Shown here: positions 7,462 to 15,737 of the stretch, piece after piece
Layout: each line of letters starts with the position of its first letter
Position numbering within the stretch: position 1 is the first letter of the stretch
Assembly: GCA_030844565.1 (NCBI GenBank)
Contig: JAUUNK010000109.1
Location: 1-15,737, forward strand
DNA length: 15,737 nucleotides
Source of the DNA: Bacteroides ovatus
GTDB lineage: Bacteria; Bacteroidota; Bacteroidia; Bacteroidales; Bacteroidaceae
Direction of reading: 5' to 3'
Notes under the pieces: generated by a model
Told to the model about the DNA's origin: nothing
Database searches by the model: none
The model's input: the letters and a program-made list of their open reading frames with translations, nothing else
Program-made: the position numbers and the translations under genes

Positions 7462-8478
7462 TTACCATTCAATAGCCTGGTCTTCGTCCGGAATCTGGAG
7501 ATTAATCTTACGTTCCAGTAGCAGTGTTCCCGTTACTTTATAACGTATGGGTATCGAAGCCGAGGTAATATCATTGAATAGATACGTCAGGCGCAGCGTC
7601 GTGAACCGATGCTCGATATAAGGCCGCGTATCATCCATATTCTTCGTCGTCGAATAGATGGGTGTGGTGCCTTCGGGAATTTCGAAGTCGATTCGGTCGT
7701 TGTCGGCACTCAGGGTCAACGATTTGTCGTGGTTGAACTTCACATATACCTTATACAGACGGCGCTTGCTCTTCGGCAAGTCTTCTCCCATCAGGCCGGC
7801 ATAGAAGAAGATGGTGCTGTCGTTCACGACAAAGGCAGTACGGGTGTTTTCCACCATGGCGTCTCCCACCACTTCTTCCTTGTCGATGTCATAGAAATAC
7901 GTCTTCATGGCGGTGGTGCTGTAAGAACCCGAGAAGTCATTGAAGGGCATCACCCGCAACAGCGCTTTCCGGTAATGTTTGCGCATATTGGATTGATAGT
8001 TGTACGAGGCATCGTCCTTGATGGTGAGCGGAAGAATCCATTTGTCTACCATGTCCAGGTCTTTCAAGGAGAAATCAATGTCGAGCAGAGCGGTGCTTGT
8101 CCCGGCAGGGATATTTATCTCTTCGTGGAAGCTGTAATATTGGGGAAGCAACTGGTCATAAAACCGTTCCGTGTCGGTGGTAAAACGTGCTTCATTGAAT
8201 TGGACCAGCGTGTCGGGGTCTACCGCAATGTGGACATTCAAGTCCTTCTCGTTCATCGTGGAACCGCTTACAATCACGGGCAAGCGGTAAGTTGTTTTAC
8301 CATCTTTCTTGTAGCGCACATTAATCTGGGTGCATCCTTTGCTATCCACGGGAGCCTTCAAAGAGACATATTGTTGATATTGCTCGTCCTTCCATTCATC
8401 ATTACAGGCACTCGTAACAAACAAGCTGATGGCTACTAGTAAGTAGTTAAATATCTTTTTCATATCGCTATCTTTCAT
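7462..8478 (-). CDS. SusE-position surface lipoprotein (DUF4973 / DUF1735-DUF4361 type)
   Basis: Last gene of the minus-strand operon. A 338-residue frame from 8478; the second Met at 8461-8463 is the better start because it begins a standard lipoprotein signal (MKKIFNYLLVAISLFVTSAC, acylated Cys 20 from that Met). The first part after the Cys (CNDEW..., YVSLKAPV, RYKKDGKTTYRLPVIVSGST) matches the N-terminal module of BT_3987-like/DUF4973 proteins: an Ig-like beta-sandwich. The later part (NDFSGSYSTT onward, ending in long beta strands) resembles the DUF4361-type C-terminal domain. Such proteins stand beside SusD on the outer leaflet and bind glycan; they have no catalytic role. The gap to the susD stop is only 5 bp (20 bp if the second Met is used), and a terminator follows. 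The exact Pfam label is from memory; the surface-lipoprotein role follows from position and signal peptide. Confidence 0.85.
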   Translation of the reverse strand: MKDSDMKKIFNYLLVAISLFVTSACNDEWKDEQYQQYVSLKAPVDSKGCTQINVRYKKDGKTTYRLPVIVSGSTMNEKDLNVHIAVDPDTLVQFNEARFTTDTERFYDQLLPQYYSFHEEINIPAGTSTALLDIDFSLKDLDMVDKWILPLTIKDDASYNYQSNMRKHYRKALLRVMPFNDFSGSYSTTAMKTYFYDIDKEEVVGDAMVENTRTAFVVNDSTIFFYAGLMGEDLPKSKRRLYKVYVKFNHDKSLTLSADNDRIDFEIPEGTTPIYSTTKNMDDTRPYIEHRFTTLRLTYLFNDITSASIPIRYKVTGTLLLERKINLQIPDEDQAIEW

Positions 8479-8483
8479 TTGAA

Positions 8484-10526
8484 TTAGTTATTATATGTCC
8501 AACCGGGGTTCTGGGTCAAGCGTTTGTTTCTCTTCAACTCATCATGCGAGATGGGCCAGAAATACATTTTGCGGGAGAAGGTGGTGGGCAGGGCAGATAC
8601 GATGACGGGAGTGTGGAACAGTTCCCTTTGCTCCTCAGTCATGAGGGCGTTGCAGCCATAGATAGGCGTTGTCTCTTCAACGGGCGCATCTTTCCAGCGG
8701 CGCAAGTCGTAGTAGCGGTGTCCTTCGCCCATTAGCTCGATTTGCCGTTCACGCTTCAGCTTCTTGCGGAAGACGTCTTTCGAGGCGTATTCTTCCGCTG
8801 TGTAGTCGGGTACTCCGGCACGGATGCGTACGGGTTGTATGCCTCTCTTCATCTCGTTGACGTCGCGAGTGACGGTGTAGGTCTGCTCGCCATCCCAGGA
8901 AGGAATCTCGAAGCTGCCGTCCAACTCATTGAGCGCTTCGGCATAAATCAGCAATACTTCGGCATAGCGGATGGCAGGTTCGGCTTTGCGGCGTACGTGC
9001 GACCAGCCGCCTTCGTTACCGCTGGCATTGTCGTTGGCATCGTCCGGGTGGACATACTTCATGACTCCGATGCCGGTGCGCAACCAGAAGTCGGTGTTGG
9101 TATATCCGTTTCCGCCGCCTCGGTAGTAGAAGAACTGTTTCGGTCCCTTGTTCTCCTCTTTGTCAGCATTGAGGAAATACCAGTAGGCGCCGTTGTAGGC
9201 CACGGAGGCATAGAAGCGGGGTTCGCGGTCGGCATATTGCAGAGAGACGCCGTTGGGCAGGTCACAATATTTATACTGGTCTTTGTTCGTATCGTCGATG
9301 AAGCCCGTGGGACGTTTGGTTCCGTTGCCACGTCCTATTTCGAGGTCTTTGCCGTCGGTGTCGGTTCCGTCTGCCATGTAGTAGGCGTCCACTTGTTTCT
9401 GGGTCAGTCCGTGCGTATTCCAGCCTTGGGTGAAACGTGGCAATTGGTGTCCCACCATCGTGTGGATGCCTTCGCCGCCTTGATTCTGCCCGCGGGTGAA
9501 GATGAGTTCCGGGTTGTTCTCGGCTGCTACCTGTCCGTTGAATATCGAACGGTAAGACTCGTAGGGGTCGATGTTCTTCCAGCCATTGGGCCAGTCTTTT
9601 TCCGAGAAGTTACCATCAGCGGGTGGGGTGATTGTCTTGGGATAGCCTGCTGCCCCCACTTCGCGGATACCTGCATGATAGAGTTCATACCGGTTGAGCT
9701 CTATTACGTCGCGGGCTGCGGCTGCGGCTCTTGCCCATTTGCTTTCGTTATACTCCTGAGCCATGAGGCATTTCCCCTGGTCGTCTACCATATCGGTGAA
9801 TTTCTCCGTATCGGTGGGACGCGGGTTGTTGATGGGGCTTGCTGCATAAAGCAATACTTTGGCGCGTGCGGCCAAGGCGGCGCCTCTTGTAGGCCGGGCA
9901 ATAGACAGAGCGCCTCGGGTCAGGGGCAAGTCTTTGGCGGCCAATGCCAGTTCGCTGGCAATGAAGTCGGCACATTCGTCGTACGTATTGCGGGGACGTG
10001 AAAGTCCGTCGTAGCTTTCCGTATAGTCGAGCCCTTCTTCGGGCAGCAAAGGTATGGGACCGTATTTGCGAAGCAGCAACCAATAATAGTAGGCGCGCAC
10101 GAAACGGGCTTGCGCCTTGTAATCGGCTATTTCTTCCTTCGTGAACTCTTCGTTCATGTCTATGTTCATAATGAATATGGAGGCTTGGCGGATGCCGGAG
10201 TAGCATGCTCCCCAGGGACCTTGCTGCTCGTTTTCTCCATATTCTCCATTTTTGAGTCTCTTGTACCAGGCGCCGAAGTCTCCGAAATACATGTCGTCGT
10301 CAAAGCAGAAAGGATTCTCCTTCTTACTGCAGACGTCTGCATTGGAACCTCCTAAATAGGAGAAGGCATTGGCAAGCCATTCTTCCGAATATACATCATC
10401 TTTGAACACGTCTTCGATGGACATGCGGTCTCTAAAGAATTTGTCGGTATTGAGATAGTCGGAGCAAGAACTTAAACTCAGTCCCATGCCCACTATGGCA
10501 CTTAAAAGAATATATTTTTTCTTCAT
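8484..10526 (-). CDS. susD-like: SusD/RagB-family surface glycan-binding lipoprotein
   Basis: A 680-residue SusD homologue, the lid that captures glycan over the SusC channel. Lipobox LSSC places the acylated Cys at 21. Family landmarks: CSDYLNTDKF right after the Cys; the N-terminal helix ARFVRAYYYWLLLRKYGPIPLL (about 143-164), the most conserved SusD segment; RPTRGAALAARAKVLLYAASP, a TPR-like helix; EPAIRYAEVLLIYAEALNEL; and the C-terminal ERQIELMGEGHRYYDLRRW. It is longer than the common 500-600 residues, the extra length lying in the middle loops that normally form the glycan site (about 270-500, rich in Gly, Asn, Tyr and Trp). It lies 18 bp after susC and 5 bp before the SusE-position gene, so one transcript is likely. 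The substrate cannot be read from the sequence. Confidence 0.97.
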   Translation of the reverse strand: MKKKYILLSAIVGMGLSLSSCSDYLNTDKFFRDRMSIEDVFKDDVYSEEWLANAFSYLGGSNADVCSKKENPFCFDDDMYFGDFGAWYKRLKNGEYGENEQQGPWGACYSGIRQASIFIMNIDMNEEFTKEEIADYKAQARFVRAYYYWLLLRKYGPIPLLPEEGLDYTESYDGLSRPRNTYDECADFIASELALAAKDLPLTRGALSIARPTRGAALAARAKVLLYAASPINNPRPTDTEKFTDMVDDQGKCLMAQEYNESKWARAAAAARDVIELNRYELYHAGIREVGAAGYPKTITPPADGNFSEKDWPNGWKNIDPYESYRSIFNGQVAAENNPELIFTRGQNQGGEGIHTMVGHQLPRFTQGWNTHGLTQKQVDAYYMADGTDTDGKDLEIGRGNGTKRPTGFIDDTNKDQYKYCDLPNGVSLQYADREPRFYASVAYNGAYWYFLNADKEENKGPKQFFYYRGGGNGYTNTDFWLRTGIGVMKYVHPDDANDNASGNEGGWSHVRRKAEPAIRYAEVLLIYAEALNELDGSFEIPSWDGEQTYTVTRDVNEMKRGIQPVRIRAGVPDYTAEEYASKDVFRKKLKRERQIELMGEGHRYYDLRRWKDAPVEETTPIYGCNALMTEEQRELFHTPVIVSALPTTFSRKMYFWPISHDELKRNKRLTQNPGWTYNN

Positions 10527-10544
10527 GTCAGTTTCATTTTATAA

Positions 10545-13500
10545 TTAGAGGTTAACAGTCATTCCTAAAGTGAACGACCGTGAAAGCGGATATTTCTCTC
10601 CATTGGAAATGCACAGCTCGGGGTCCCACAGCTTGAAACCGGAGAAGGTCAGCAGGTTGGTTCCGATGAAGAAGATGCGTACCTTGTTGAGGTGTGCCTT
10701 GTTCACCAGCGAGGTAGGTAGAGAATAGCCTACTTCCAAGGTCTTCAGGCGCAGGTAAGAACCGTTGCGAAGCCAGTAAGTGGACTGGCGGAAGTTGTTG
10801 CTATTGCCCCCGTAGCTCAAGCGCGGGTAAGAGGCGTTGGGATTCTCCGTGGCAGGGTCTCCTGAGATTTCAGCCGATATCCAACGGTCTTTTACCAGGT
10901 CGCTCAGGATGTTTCCCCAAGTGCCGCTCTGGAAAGCGTAGACTGCGGGTCCATCAATAAAGAAGGTCGATTTGCCGGAGCCCTGGAAGTGCAGGTTAAA
11001 GTCGAGTCCTTTCCAGTGGGCGGATATACCCATACCGTATACCAGATTCGGTTTGGTAGTTGCACCGATGGCTACCCGGTCGCCGTCGTCTACTACACCG
11101 TCTCCGTTGACGTCTTTGTATTTGATGTCTCCCGGTTGCACGGGGCCGAAGTTCTGTTGAGGGCTGTTACGGATGTCGTCGTAGTCCTTGAAGAGTCCTA
11201 AATCAATCAGACCTTTAGCCTGGTCCACCCGGTAGCCCGTCGACATCTGATAAGAGTAAACGTTATATGCCTCGTCTCTTTCCAATATCTCGTTCTTGCT
11301 GTAAGTCATATTACCGCGAACCGTTATATTCACTTCTCCGAGCGTTTGCTTGAAGGCGAAGTTTCCGTCGAATCCCTGCGATAATACGCTGCCCACGTTT
11401 GCCTTCGGGTTTCTGCCGTTCAAACCCACCATGGCGGGAAGATGCTCACGTGTCATGTATATACCGTCGCGTTGTTCGTGGAAATAGTCGATGGCTGCGG
11501 TAAACTTGTCATTGAAGAGCGATAAGTCTACTCCTAAGTCGTGCTTGGTGGCAATTTCCCAGGTGACGTTGTTGGAAGCAAGCTCTGTATAAATCTTGCC
11601 GCCATAGTTTTTGTCGTAATTGTAGTCTGCCCACTGCCAACCATTGCCGCCACCGATTGAATATAGATAAGGGAATCGGATGTTATTGCCGAAGTTATCA
11701 TTACCTACTTTACCATAAGAGTAACGTAGTTTGAACATGCCCATCCATTTGAGATGTTTCTTAATGATAGGTTCTTCGGCAATGTTCCATGCCACGGAGA
11801 AGGCGGGGAAGAAACCGAACTGGTGTCCCGTAGCAAAGTTTTCGGAGCCATTATAACCGAAGTTGAAGTCGGCAAAATAGCGGTAGTTCCAGTTATAGCT
11901 TACGCGGCCTGCTACTCCTTGGTGACGGCGTGCAACACCATTTTTAATATCGTCGCCCAAGTTCACTGTCTGCACCTTTGAGTCTTGATTATATTTCAGT
12001 GTAGCTCCGAAATGATGAGCTTGTACCGAACGATCGTATTGCAAGATTGCCTCAAAGAACTCGTTTCTATCACCCGACCCTGTGCTCCATTGGAACAGTT
12101 TCGCTTCGTCGGAGATATGGTCGAAGATAAGTTCTCCATTCTCATCACGGAAGCGTTGGGCTTTCCATTGTTCAGGCCACTTGTGGCGTTCAATCCTGTT
12201 GGTATTGTTGGTGTCATATCCAAAGCGTCCTACGAAGCTAAGTCCTTTCGTGATAAAGTCCAGCTTTTGCTCGAGGGTTACGTTGGTCTGGATGTTGTTT
12301 TCCCATTTCTCATTGTATCCGGTTTGTGTGGCAAGCACCCAGGGGTTTGTTTGGTTTCCTGTTCCGTAAGCGGGGACGTAGCCGTTGGAATAAACCAAGG
12401 GGATGGAAATCGGCGTTTGTCCCATGATGGAGTGCCAGATGTCTCCGGCAAGTCCGGGTTCGTTCACTTTGCGCAGAGAGCCGGAAACACCTACTTTCAA
12501 TAAGGTGGTCTTCGTTATGTCCACGTCTGCATTCATACGGTAGTTCCACTTCTTGGAGTTGGCGTTGGTGTTGTAGTCCTTCTTTAAAGTGGCATCTGTC
12601 TTGTACATACCTTGCTCTTCGATGTAGCCCGCAGAAATAAAGTAGCGCGTGATGGTACCACCACCGTTCATATTCAATGTAGCATGGTAGGTCATCGCTC
12701 CATCTTTCATCAATACATCTTTCCAATCGACATTCGGATACAGGTCCGGGTCGAGGTTATGGCGCAGGATGTCCAACTCGTAGGGTTGATAAAGAGGCTC
12801 CTGGGCACGGGTAATACGTGCTTCGTTAATCATGTTGGCATACGAATATCCGTCTACAAACTCGGGTGTGATAGTGCGGGTATTATAGGTCGTTTCCAAT
12901 TTGGCATCGATATTAATCTTACCTGCTTTACCTCGTTTAGTGGTGATCAACACCACACCGTTTGCACCGCGTGCACCGTAGATAGCGGTAGTGGAAGCGT
13001 CTTTCAGCACCACGAAAGATGCAATATCTTCTACATTGACTTCATCCAGGTTACGTTCGAAACCGTCCACGAGGACCAATGCGGAATTGCTGGCTCCAAA
13101 CGTAGAGATACCGCGAATCCAAAACTCTGAGGTGTTCTGCCCCGGTTGTCCCGAAGTCTGCATTGCTAATATACCTGCTACGTTACCTGCCAATGCATTG
13201 GAAACGCTACCAGTGGGGTTTGATTTCAGGTCTTCTACGTTCACCGAGGTGATTGCTCCTGTCACGGTTAGCTTCTTCTGTACACCGGTACCGGTCACCA
13301 CTACTTCATCCAGCGAATTGGATTCGGCTTCCTTCATCTTGACGTTGATTACCCGTTGCTCTTTCACCAGAATCTCCACTTTCTCATAACCGATGTATGA
13401 AAAGACCAGTGTGCGGTAGGGCTCCATCTTTATTTTGTACTTACCGTTGATGTCGGTGATTGCACCCAGACCGGGCATATCTTTCACCACAATATTAACA

Positions 13501-13634
13501 CCAATCAGGGGTTCCTTATTTACGTCAGTAACGACCCCCGTTACTGTAATTGACTCCTTTGCCTGAATGCTTGACAGATAACCCATCAGCATTGTAAATA
13601 TGATCAGGAATTTCTTCATAACTGTGTTTATCAT
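10545..13634 (-). CDS. susC-like: SusC/RagA-family TonB-dependent outer-membrane glycan transporter
   Basis: A 1029-residue outer-membrane beta-barrel that imports glycan using TonB energy. The second Met (residue 6, 13617-13619) probably starts translation, since MKKFLIIFTMLMGYLSSIQA is a complete signal peptide; the upstream Met adds only MINTV. A carboxypeptidase-regulatory-like domain follows (about 30-100: VTGVVTDVNKEPLIGVNI, DINGKYKI). The TonB box is DEVVVTG at 109-115. The plug (about 118-236) has the signature VLKDASTTAIYGARGANGVV, and the barrel fills the rest and ends in GMTVNL. There is no N-terminal STN domain, so it is not a sigma/anti-sigma-signalling type, which fits control by the nearby HTCS. 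It lies 7 bp after the IPT/NHL gene and 18 bp before susD. Confidence 0.97.
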   Translation of the reverse strand: MINTVMKKFLIIFTMLMGYLSSIQAKESITVTGVVTDVNKEPLIGVNIVVKDMPGLGAITDINGKYKIKMEPYRTLVFSYIGYEKVEILVKEQRVINVKMKEAESNSLDEVVVTGTGVQKKLTVTGAITSVNVEDLKSNPTGSVSNALAGNVAGILAMQTSGQPGQNTSEFWIRGISTFGASNSALVLVDGFERNLDEVNVEDIASFVVLKDASTTAIYGARGANGVVLITTKRGKAGKINIDAKLETTYNTRTITPEFVDGYSYANMINEARITRAQEPLYQPYELDILRHNLDPDLYPNVDWKDVLMKDGAMTYHATLNMNGGGTITRYFISAGYIEEQGMYKTDATLKKDYNTNANSKKWNYRMNADVDITKTTLLKVGVSGSLRKVNEPGLAGDIWHSIMGQTPISIPLVYSNGYVPAYGTGNQTNPWVLATQTGYNEKWENNIQTNVTLEQKLDFITKGLSFVGRFGYDTNNTNRIERHKWPEQWKAQRFRDENGELIFDHISDEAKLFQWSTGSGDRNEFFEAILQYDRSVQAHHFGATLKYNQDSKVQTVNLGDDIKNGVARRHQGVAGRVSYNWNYRYFADFNFGYNGSENFATGHQFGFFPAFSVAWNIAEEPIIKKHLKWMGMFKLRYSYGKVGNDNFGNNIRFPYLYSIGGGNGWQWADYNYDKNYGGKIYTELASNNVTWEIATKHDLGVDLSLFNDKFTAAIDYFHEQRDGIYMTREHLPAMVGLNGRNPKANVGSVLSQGFDGNFAFKQTLGEVNITVRGNMTYSKNEILERDEAYNVYSYQMSTGYRVDQAKGLIDLGLFKDYDDIRNSPQQNFGPVQPGDIKYKDVNGDGVVDDGDRVAIGATTKPNLVYGMGISAHWKGLDFNLHFQGSGKSTFFIDGPAVYAFQSGTWGNILSDLVKDRWISAEISGDPATENPNASYPRLSYGGNSNNFRQSTYWLRNGSYLRLKTLEVGYSLPTSLVNKAHLNKVRIFFIGTNLLTFSGFKLWDPELCISNGEKYPLSRSFTLGMTVNL

Positions 13635-13641
13635 AAGTTAA

Positions 13642-15114
13642 TTATTCATCTTCATCGCCTTCTTCCAATGCAATCTTGCGGATACGATGGTTCATCCAGT
13701 CGCCCACATAGAAGGTTTCTCTTTCTTCGTCATAAGCCAATGCCGAAGGTCTGTCGAAACGTGCTTTCTCGCGCAAGCTTCCGTTGACATATCCATAGGG
13801 ATTAGAATTCAACGCGGAACTTCCCCGGCCGGCAAAAGTAGTGACGCTGCCATCTGCTGTCAGCATGCGGATGCAATGATTGTGTTGGTCTGTAAAATAG
13901 AAGTCATATTCATCTTCTCTGTTTTCTGCTACATACTGCTTGTTTTTTACAAACACTCCCTGGTAGGGGCTGTTTAGGCGCGCTTTATCTCCGGTGCCGT
14001 CATTCCATGCAGCCTGTCCCACCGAACCACAAAACAGATAGGGAGTTCCGAATCTCTTTTTCACATTGTCGTAATCGGTTCGCATGATATAATGTTGGTT
14101 GATTACTAGGATATAAGCATATCTGCCCGTGGGATGAATCACCATATTGAACTCCCAGTTCCTGTCTTGAATGGAAAAGAGCTTTTGCGTGGTGGTATAG
14201 TCGTACTTGTGGTTGTAGTTGTCCCACGAATTGCGATAATCGAATCGGTATACGTCTCCCATAGCATAAGAGTTGTAATATAACTCTCCATTGACCGGAT
14301 GGATTGCCGACCCGTTGCATTGCTTGCCAAGCATCATCGGTTGCGGAGTTACATTGAAAGCTTCATGTATGGGTTTGCTCTTGTCGCGTACTAAATACCA
14401 ATTGTTTACGTCTTGGTCGCCTCCTCTGTCCGATGCGATAATCATTGTGTCTTGTACTCCGTCTTTTCCCAGTGTCCAAGTGATGGTACGCGTACGGTCT
14501 ATGTTAAGGATGGTGGAATAAACCTGTTCATTCTTTAAGTCGAAAACACGCATCGGCTTCGTGCCTGCATCTTGTATCAGATAAAGGATGTCTTTATTCT
14601 CCGGGTCAAATGCAAACCAGGTGGGTGCGTCAAAACCTCCGCAATCATTAAAAGGTCCGTTCTTTATGTCATAATGCCCTTTCTCGTCCACGTCTCCACA
14701 AAGCGTAGATACAACCATCTGTCGTTGATAGTCGAACTTCTTCTCAGCTTCAATCGTTTGTGCCTGTTCGCCTTCTCCCACTGTCAGCACAAAGTTCCCG
14801 CCAAACGCCTTGGGAGGCACAATAGCATAGATATAATTGCCACGGACGTTGATGATTTTAGCATCTTTTCCTCCGACAGTCAACTTAAGTAAAGAAACAT
14901 CCGTACCAAAGTTTTGACCTGTTATAACAATAAAGGTATTTCCGCCACCCGTGTCAGGTGTAAAATCTGTAATCAATACAGGTTTGCCTGGATCATAAGG
15001 CAAAGCTTCTTCTCCCTCTGCATCATCTTTACAACTGTAAAGACTCACTGTGAAAAGTACCAGTAGAATCCACTGGAACCTTTTCCATTCATTTTTCATT
15101 GTCTTGTACTTCAT
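13642..15114 (-). CDS. IPT/TIG and NHL-repeat surface lipoprotein, probable glycan-binding protein
   Basis: A 490-residue lipoprotein. The signal peptide ends LYSC (Cys28 from the first Met; Met6 at 15097-15099 is an alternative start). An IPT/TIG Ig-like domain spans about 43-130 (ITDFTPDTGGGNTFIVITGQNFG, a typical IPT opening). A beta-propeller then fills about 135-485; its last blades carry NHL motifs (DFYFTDQHNHCIRMLTADG and TFYVGDWMNHRIRKI). No catalytic motif is seen. Proteins with this layout recur in Bacteroides PULs next to susCD and are taken to be surface glycan-binding proteins, but the ligand is generally unknown. It precedes susC by 7 bp and ends in an acidic tail (EEGDEDE). A 39-bp gap separates it from the upstream DUF4965 gene. 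Confidence 0.88.
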   Translation of the reverse strand: MKYKTMKNEWKRFQWILLVLFTVSLYSCKDDAEGEEALPYDPGKPVLITDFTPDTGGGNTFIVITGQNFGTDVSLLKLTVGGKDAKIINVRGNYIYAIVPPKAFGGNFVLTVGEGEQAQTIEAEKKFDYQRQMVVSTLCGDVDEKGHYDIKNGPFNDCGGFDAPTWFAFDPENKDILYLIQDAGTKPMRVFDLKNEQVYSTILNIDRTRTITWTLGKDGVQDTMIIASDRGGDQDVNNWYLVRDKSKPIHEAFNVTPQPMMLGKQCNGSAIHPVNGELYYNSYAMGDVYRFDYRNSWDNYNHKYDYTTTQKLFSIQDRNWEFNMVIHPTGRYAYILVINQHYIMRTDYDNVKKRFGTPYLFCGSVGQAAWNDGTGDKARLNSPYQGVFVKNKQYVAENREDEYDFYFTDQHNHCIRMLTADGSVTTFAGRGSSALNSNPYGYVNGSLREKARFDRPSALAYDEERETFYVGDWMNHRIRKIALEEGDEDE

Positions 15115-15132
15115 AGAATTATTTTTTTAACC

Positions 15133-15147
15133 GAGACCCAAAGTCTC
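15133..15147 (-). other. Small inverted repeat between DUF4965 and IPT/NHL genes
   Basis: GAGAC (15133-15137) and GTCTC (15143-15147) form a five-base stem around five bases in the 39-bp gap. On the transcribed strand it is followed by GGTTAAAAAAATAATT, an A-run and not a T-run, so it is not an intrinsic terminator. It may be an mRNA stability or processing hairpin, or chance. Confidence 0.25.
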
Positions 15148-15153
15148 ACCAAA

Positions 15154-15737
15154 CTATTTATCTCCTGACATCTTATTCATCAGCACCTGCATCCAATAGC
15201 CACCAATCACAGACCTTGCTTTAAATCCTACCCATTGGCCACTATCCGTATGGTGCCAATCGCTAATAGGTACACGGGAAGTAGTTTCATTGATATATTT
15301 ATAAAGAGGATCTATCAACTTGTCGAACGTCTCTCTATCTGAAGCCATAGCCGCCGTCCACATCACCCAATCGGATTTTGTATATTCTTTCCGTGAGTCC
15401 AGCGGAAGACCATAAAGATTTTGTTTAGTCAAATAATAGTTGAGCTCTTTGCCTATCACATTATTGGGGAAGAGATTAAGATTCCACATCTTGTCCCACA
15501 CCATATTATATTTCTGGCTCCAAGTATTAGGGCGGTCAAAAGCAAGACGGTAGTGATCACCCTCATTTGCCATTTTCTCCCATTTGGTTGCCATGTCTTT
15601 TGCAATAGTGGCGTATTTGCTAGATATGTCGCTAAATCCAAGTAGATTAGCTATCTCGCTATAGCCTGCTACCGCCATGATTGCTTTTACGGACAAGTTA
15701 GCATTATGTGCCCAGTGCCCAGCAAAGTCGTCGGTGC
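15154..15737 (-). CDS. DUF4965/glutaminase A-like protein, C-terminal part (cut by window edge)
   Basis: The reading frame is open to the window end, so about 194 C-terminal residues are visible and the start lies outside. The first visible residues, TDDFAGHWAHNANLSVKAI, carry the DDFAGH.AHN.NLS.KAI signature of the family named after fungal glutaminase A (DUF4964/DUF5127/DUF4965/DUF1793 proteins, usually about 650-850 aa). Later conserved parts are WSQKYNMVWDKMWNLNLFP, LDSRKEYTKSDWVMWTA and HTDSG..VGFKARSVIGGYWM. The C-terminal half is expected to be an alpha/alpha toroid like six-hairpin glycosidases. The glutaminase label comes from a fungal relative; in a PUL the protein may instead be a glycosidase or act on another amide, and this is unproven. 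It is the first visible gene of the minus-strand operon, and the promoter lies farther right. Confidence 0.88.
   Translation of the reverse strand, partial: TDDFAGHWAHNANLSVKAIMAVAGYSEIANLLGFSDISSKYATIAKDMATKWEKMANEGDHYRLAFDRPNTWSQKYNMVWDKMWNLNLFPNNVIGKELNYYLTKQNLYGLPLDSRKEYTKSDWVMWTAAMASDRETFDKLIDPLYKYINETTSRVPISDWHHTDSGQWVGFKARSVIGGYWMQVLMNKMSGDK

Noticed and set aside
7609..8439. 276-codon open frame on the + strand opposite the SusE-position gene
   Set aside because: It is antisense to a lipoprotein gene with a clean signal peptide, and its sequence resembles no family.
8742..10001. Long open frame (419 codons) on the + strand opposite susD
   Set aside because: It lies wholly antisense to a clear SusD gene and has no signal, domain or ribosome site. 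It reflects the GC-rich codon use of that gene.
15133..15147. Terminator between the DUF4965 and IPT/NHL genes
   Set aside because: The stem is only five pairs and is followed by an A-run on the transcribed strand, so I kept it only as a weak hairpin.

Overview
This window looks like a Bacteroides-type gut Bacteroidota chromosome (B. thetaiotaomicron/ovatus group or a close relative). The reasons are a polysaccharide utilization locus (PUL) with a SusC/SusD pair, a full-length hybrid two-component sensor (HTCS), many lipoprotein signal peptides, the AT-rich weak ribosome sites typical of the phylum, and a candidate TTTG / xxxxTTTG promoter. Species cannot be fixed from the sequence alone.

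Layout. (1) 7-1871, + strand: two overlapping housekeeping envelope genes, a DUF4292 lipoprotein and an EnvC/M23-like coiled-coil protein whose LytM domain has lost most zinc ligands. (2) 1913-7128, + strand: an HTCS sensor-regulator of 1346 aa, then a single-domain GH43-family lipoprotein with its own candidate promoter. (3) 7129-7461: a convergent intergenic region. It holds a hairpin just after the GH43 gene, a degenerate tandem array with an exact 22-bp pitch (about 8 units, 7200-7375) and a Rho-independent terminator for the minus strand. (4) 15737-7462, - strand: a five-gene operon read right to left. It encodes the C-terminal part of a DUF4965 'glutaminase A-like' protein (cut by the window edge), an IPT/TIG plus NHL-repeat surface lipoprotein, SusC, SusD, and a SusE-position lipoprotein of the DUF4973 / DUF1735-DUF4361 type.

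Likely joint function. The minus-strand operon would bind a glycan at the cell surface (IPT/NHL, SusD and SusE-position lipoproteins) and import it through the TonB-dependent SusC channel. The GH43 protein and the DUF4965 protein are the only enzyme candidates visible, and the HTCS is the obvious sensor. The GH43 fold hints at arabinose- or xylose-containing plant glycans, but one of its three canonical catalytic positions is not acidic, so the substrate stays open. The operon promoter and any further enzymes lie beyond the right edge.

Most notable: the 22-bp-pitch palindromic array at 7200-7375, the altered GH43 catalytic triad, and a heptamer direct repeat (11-bp pitch) in front of the GH43 gene that could be an operator. 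I saw no tRNA, rRNA, CRISPR array, insertion sequence or phage gene.
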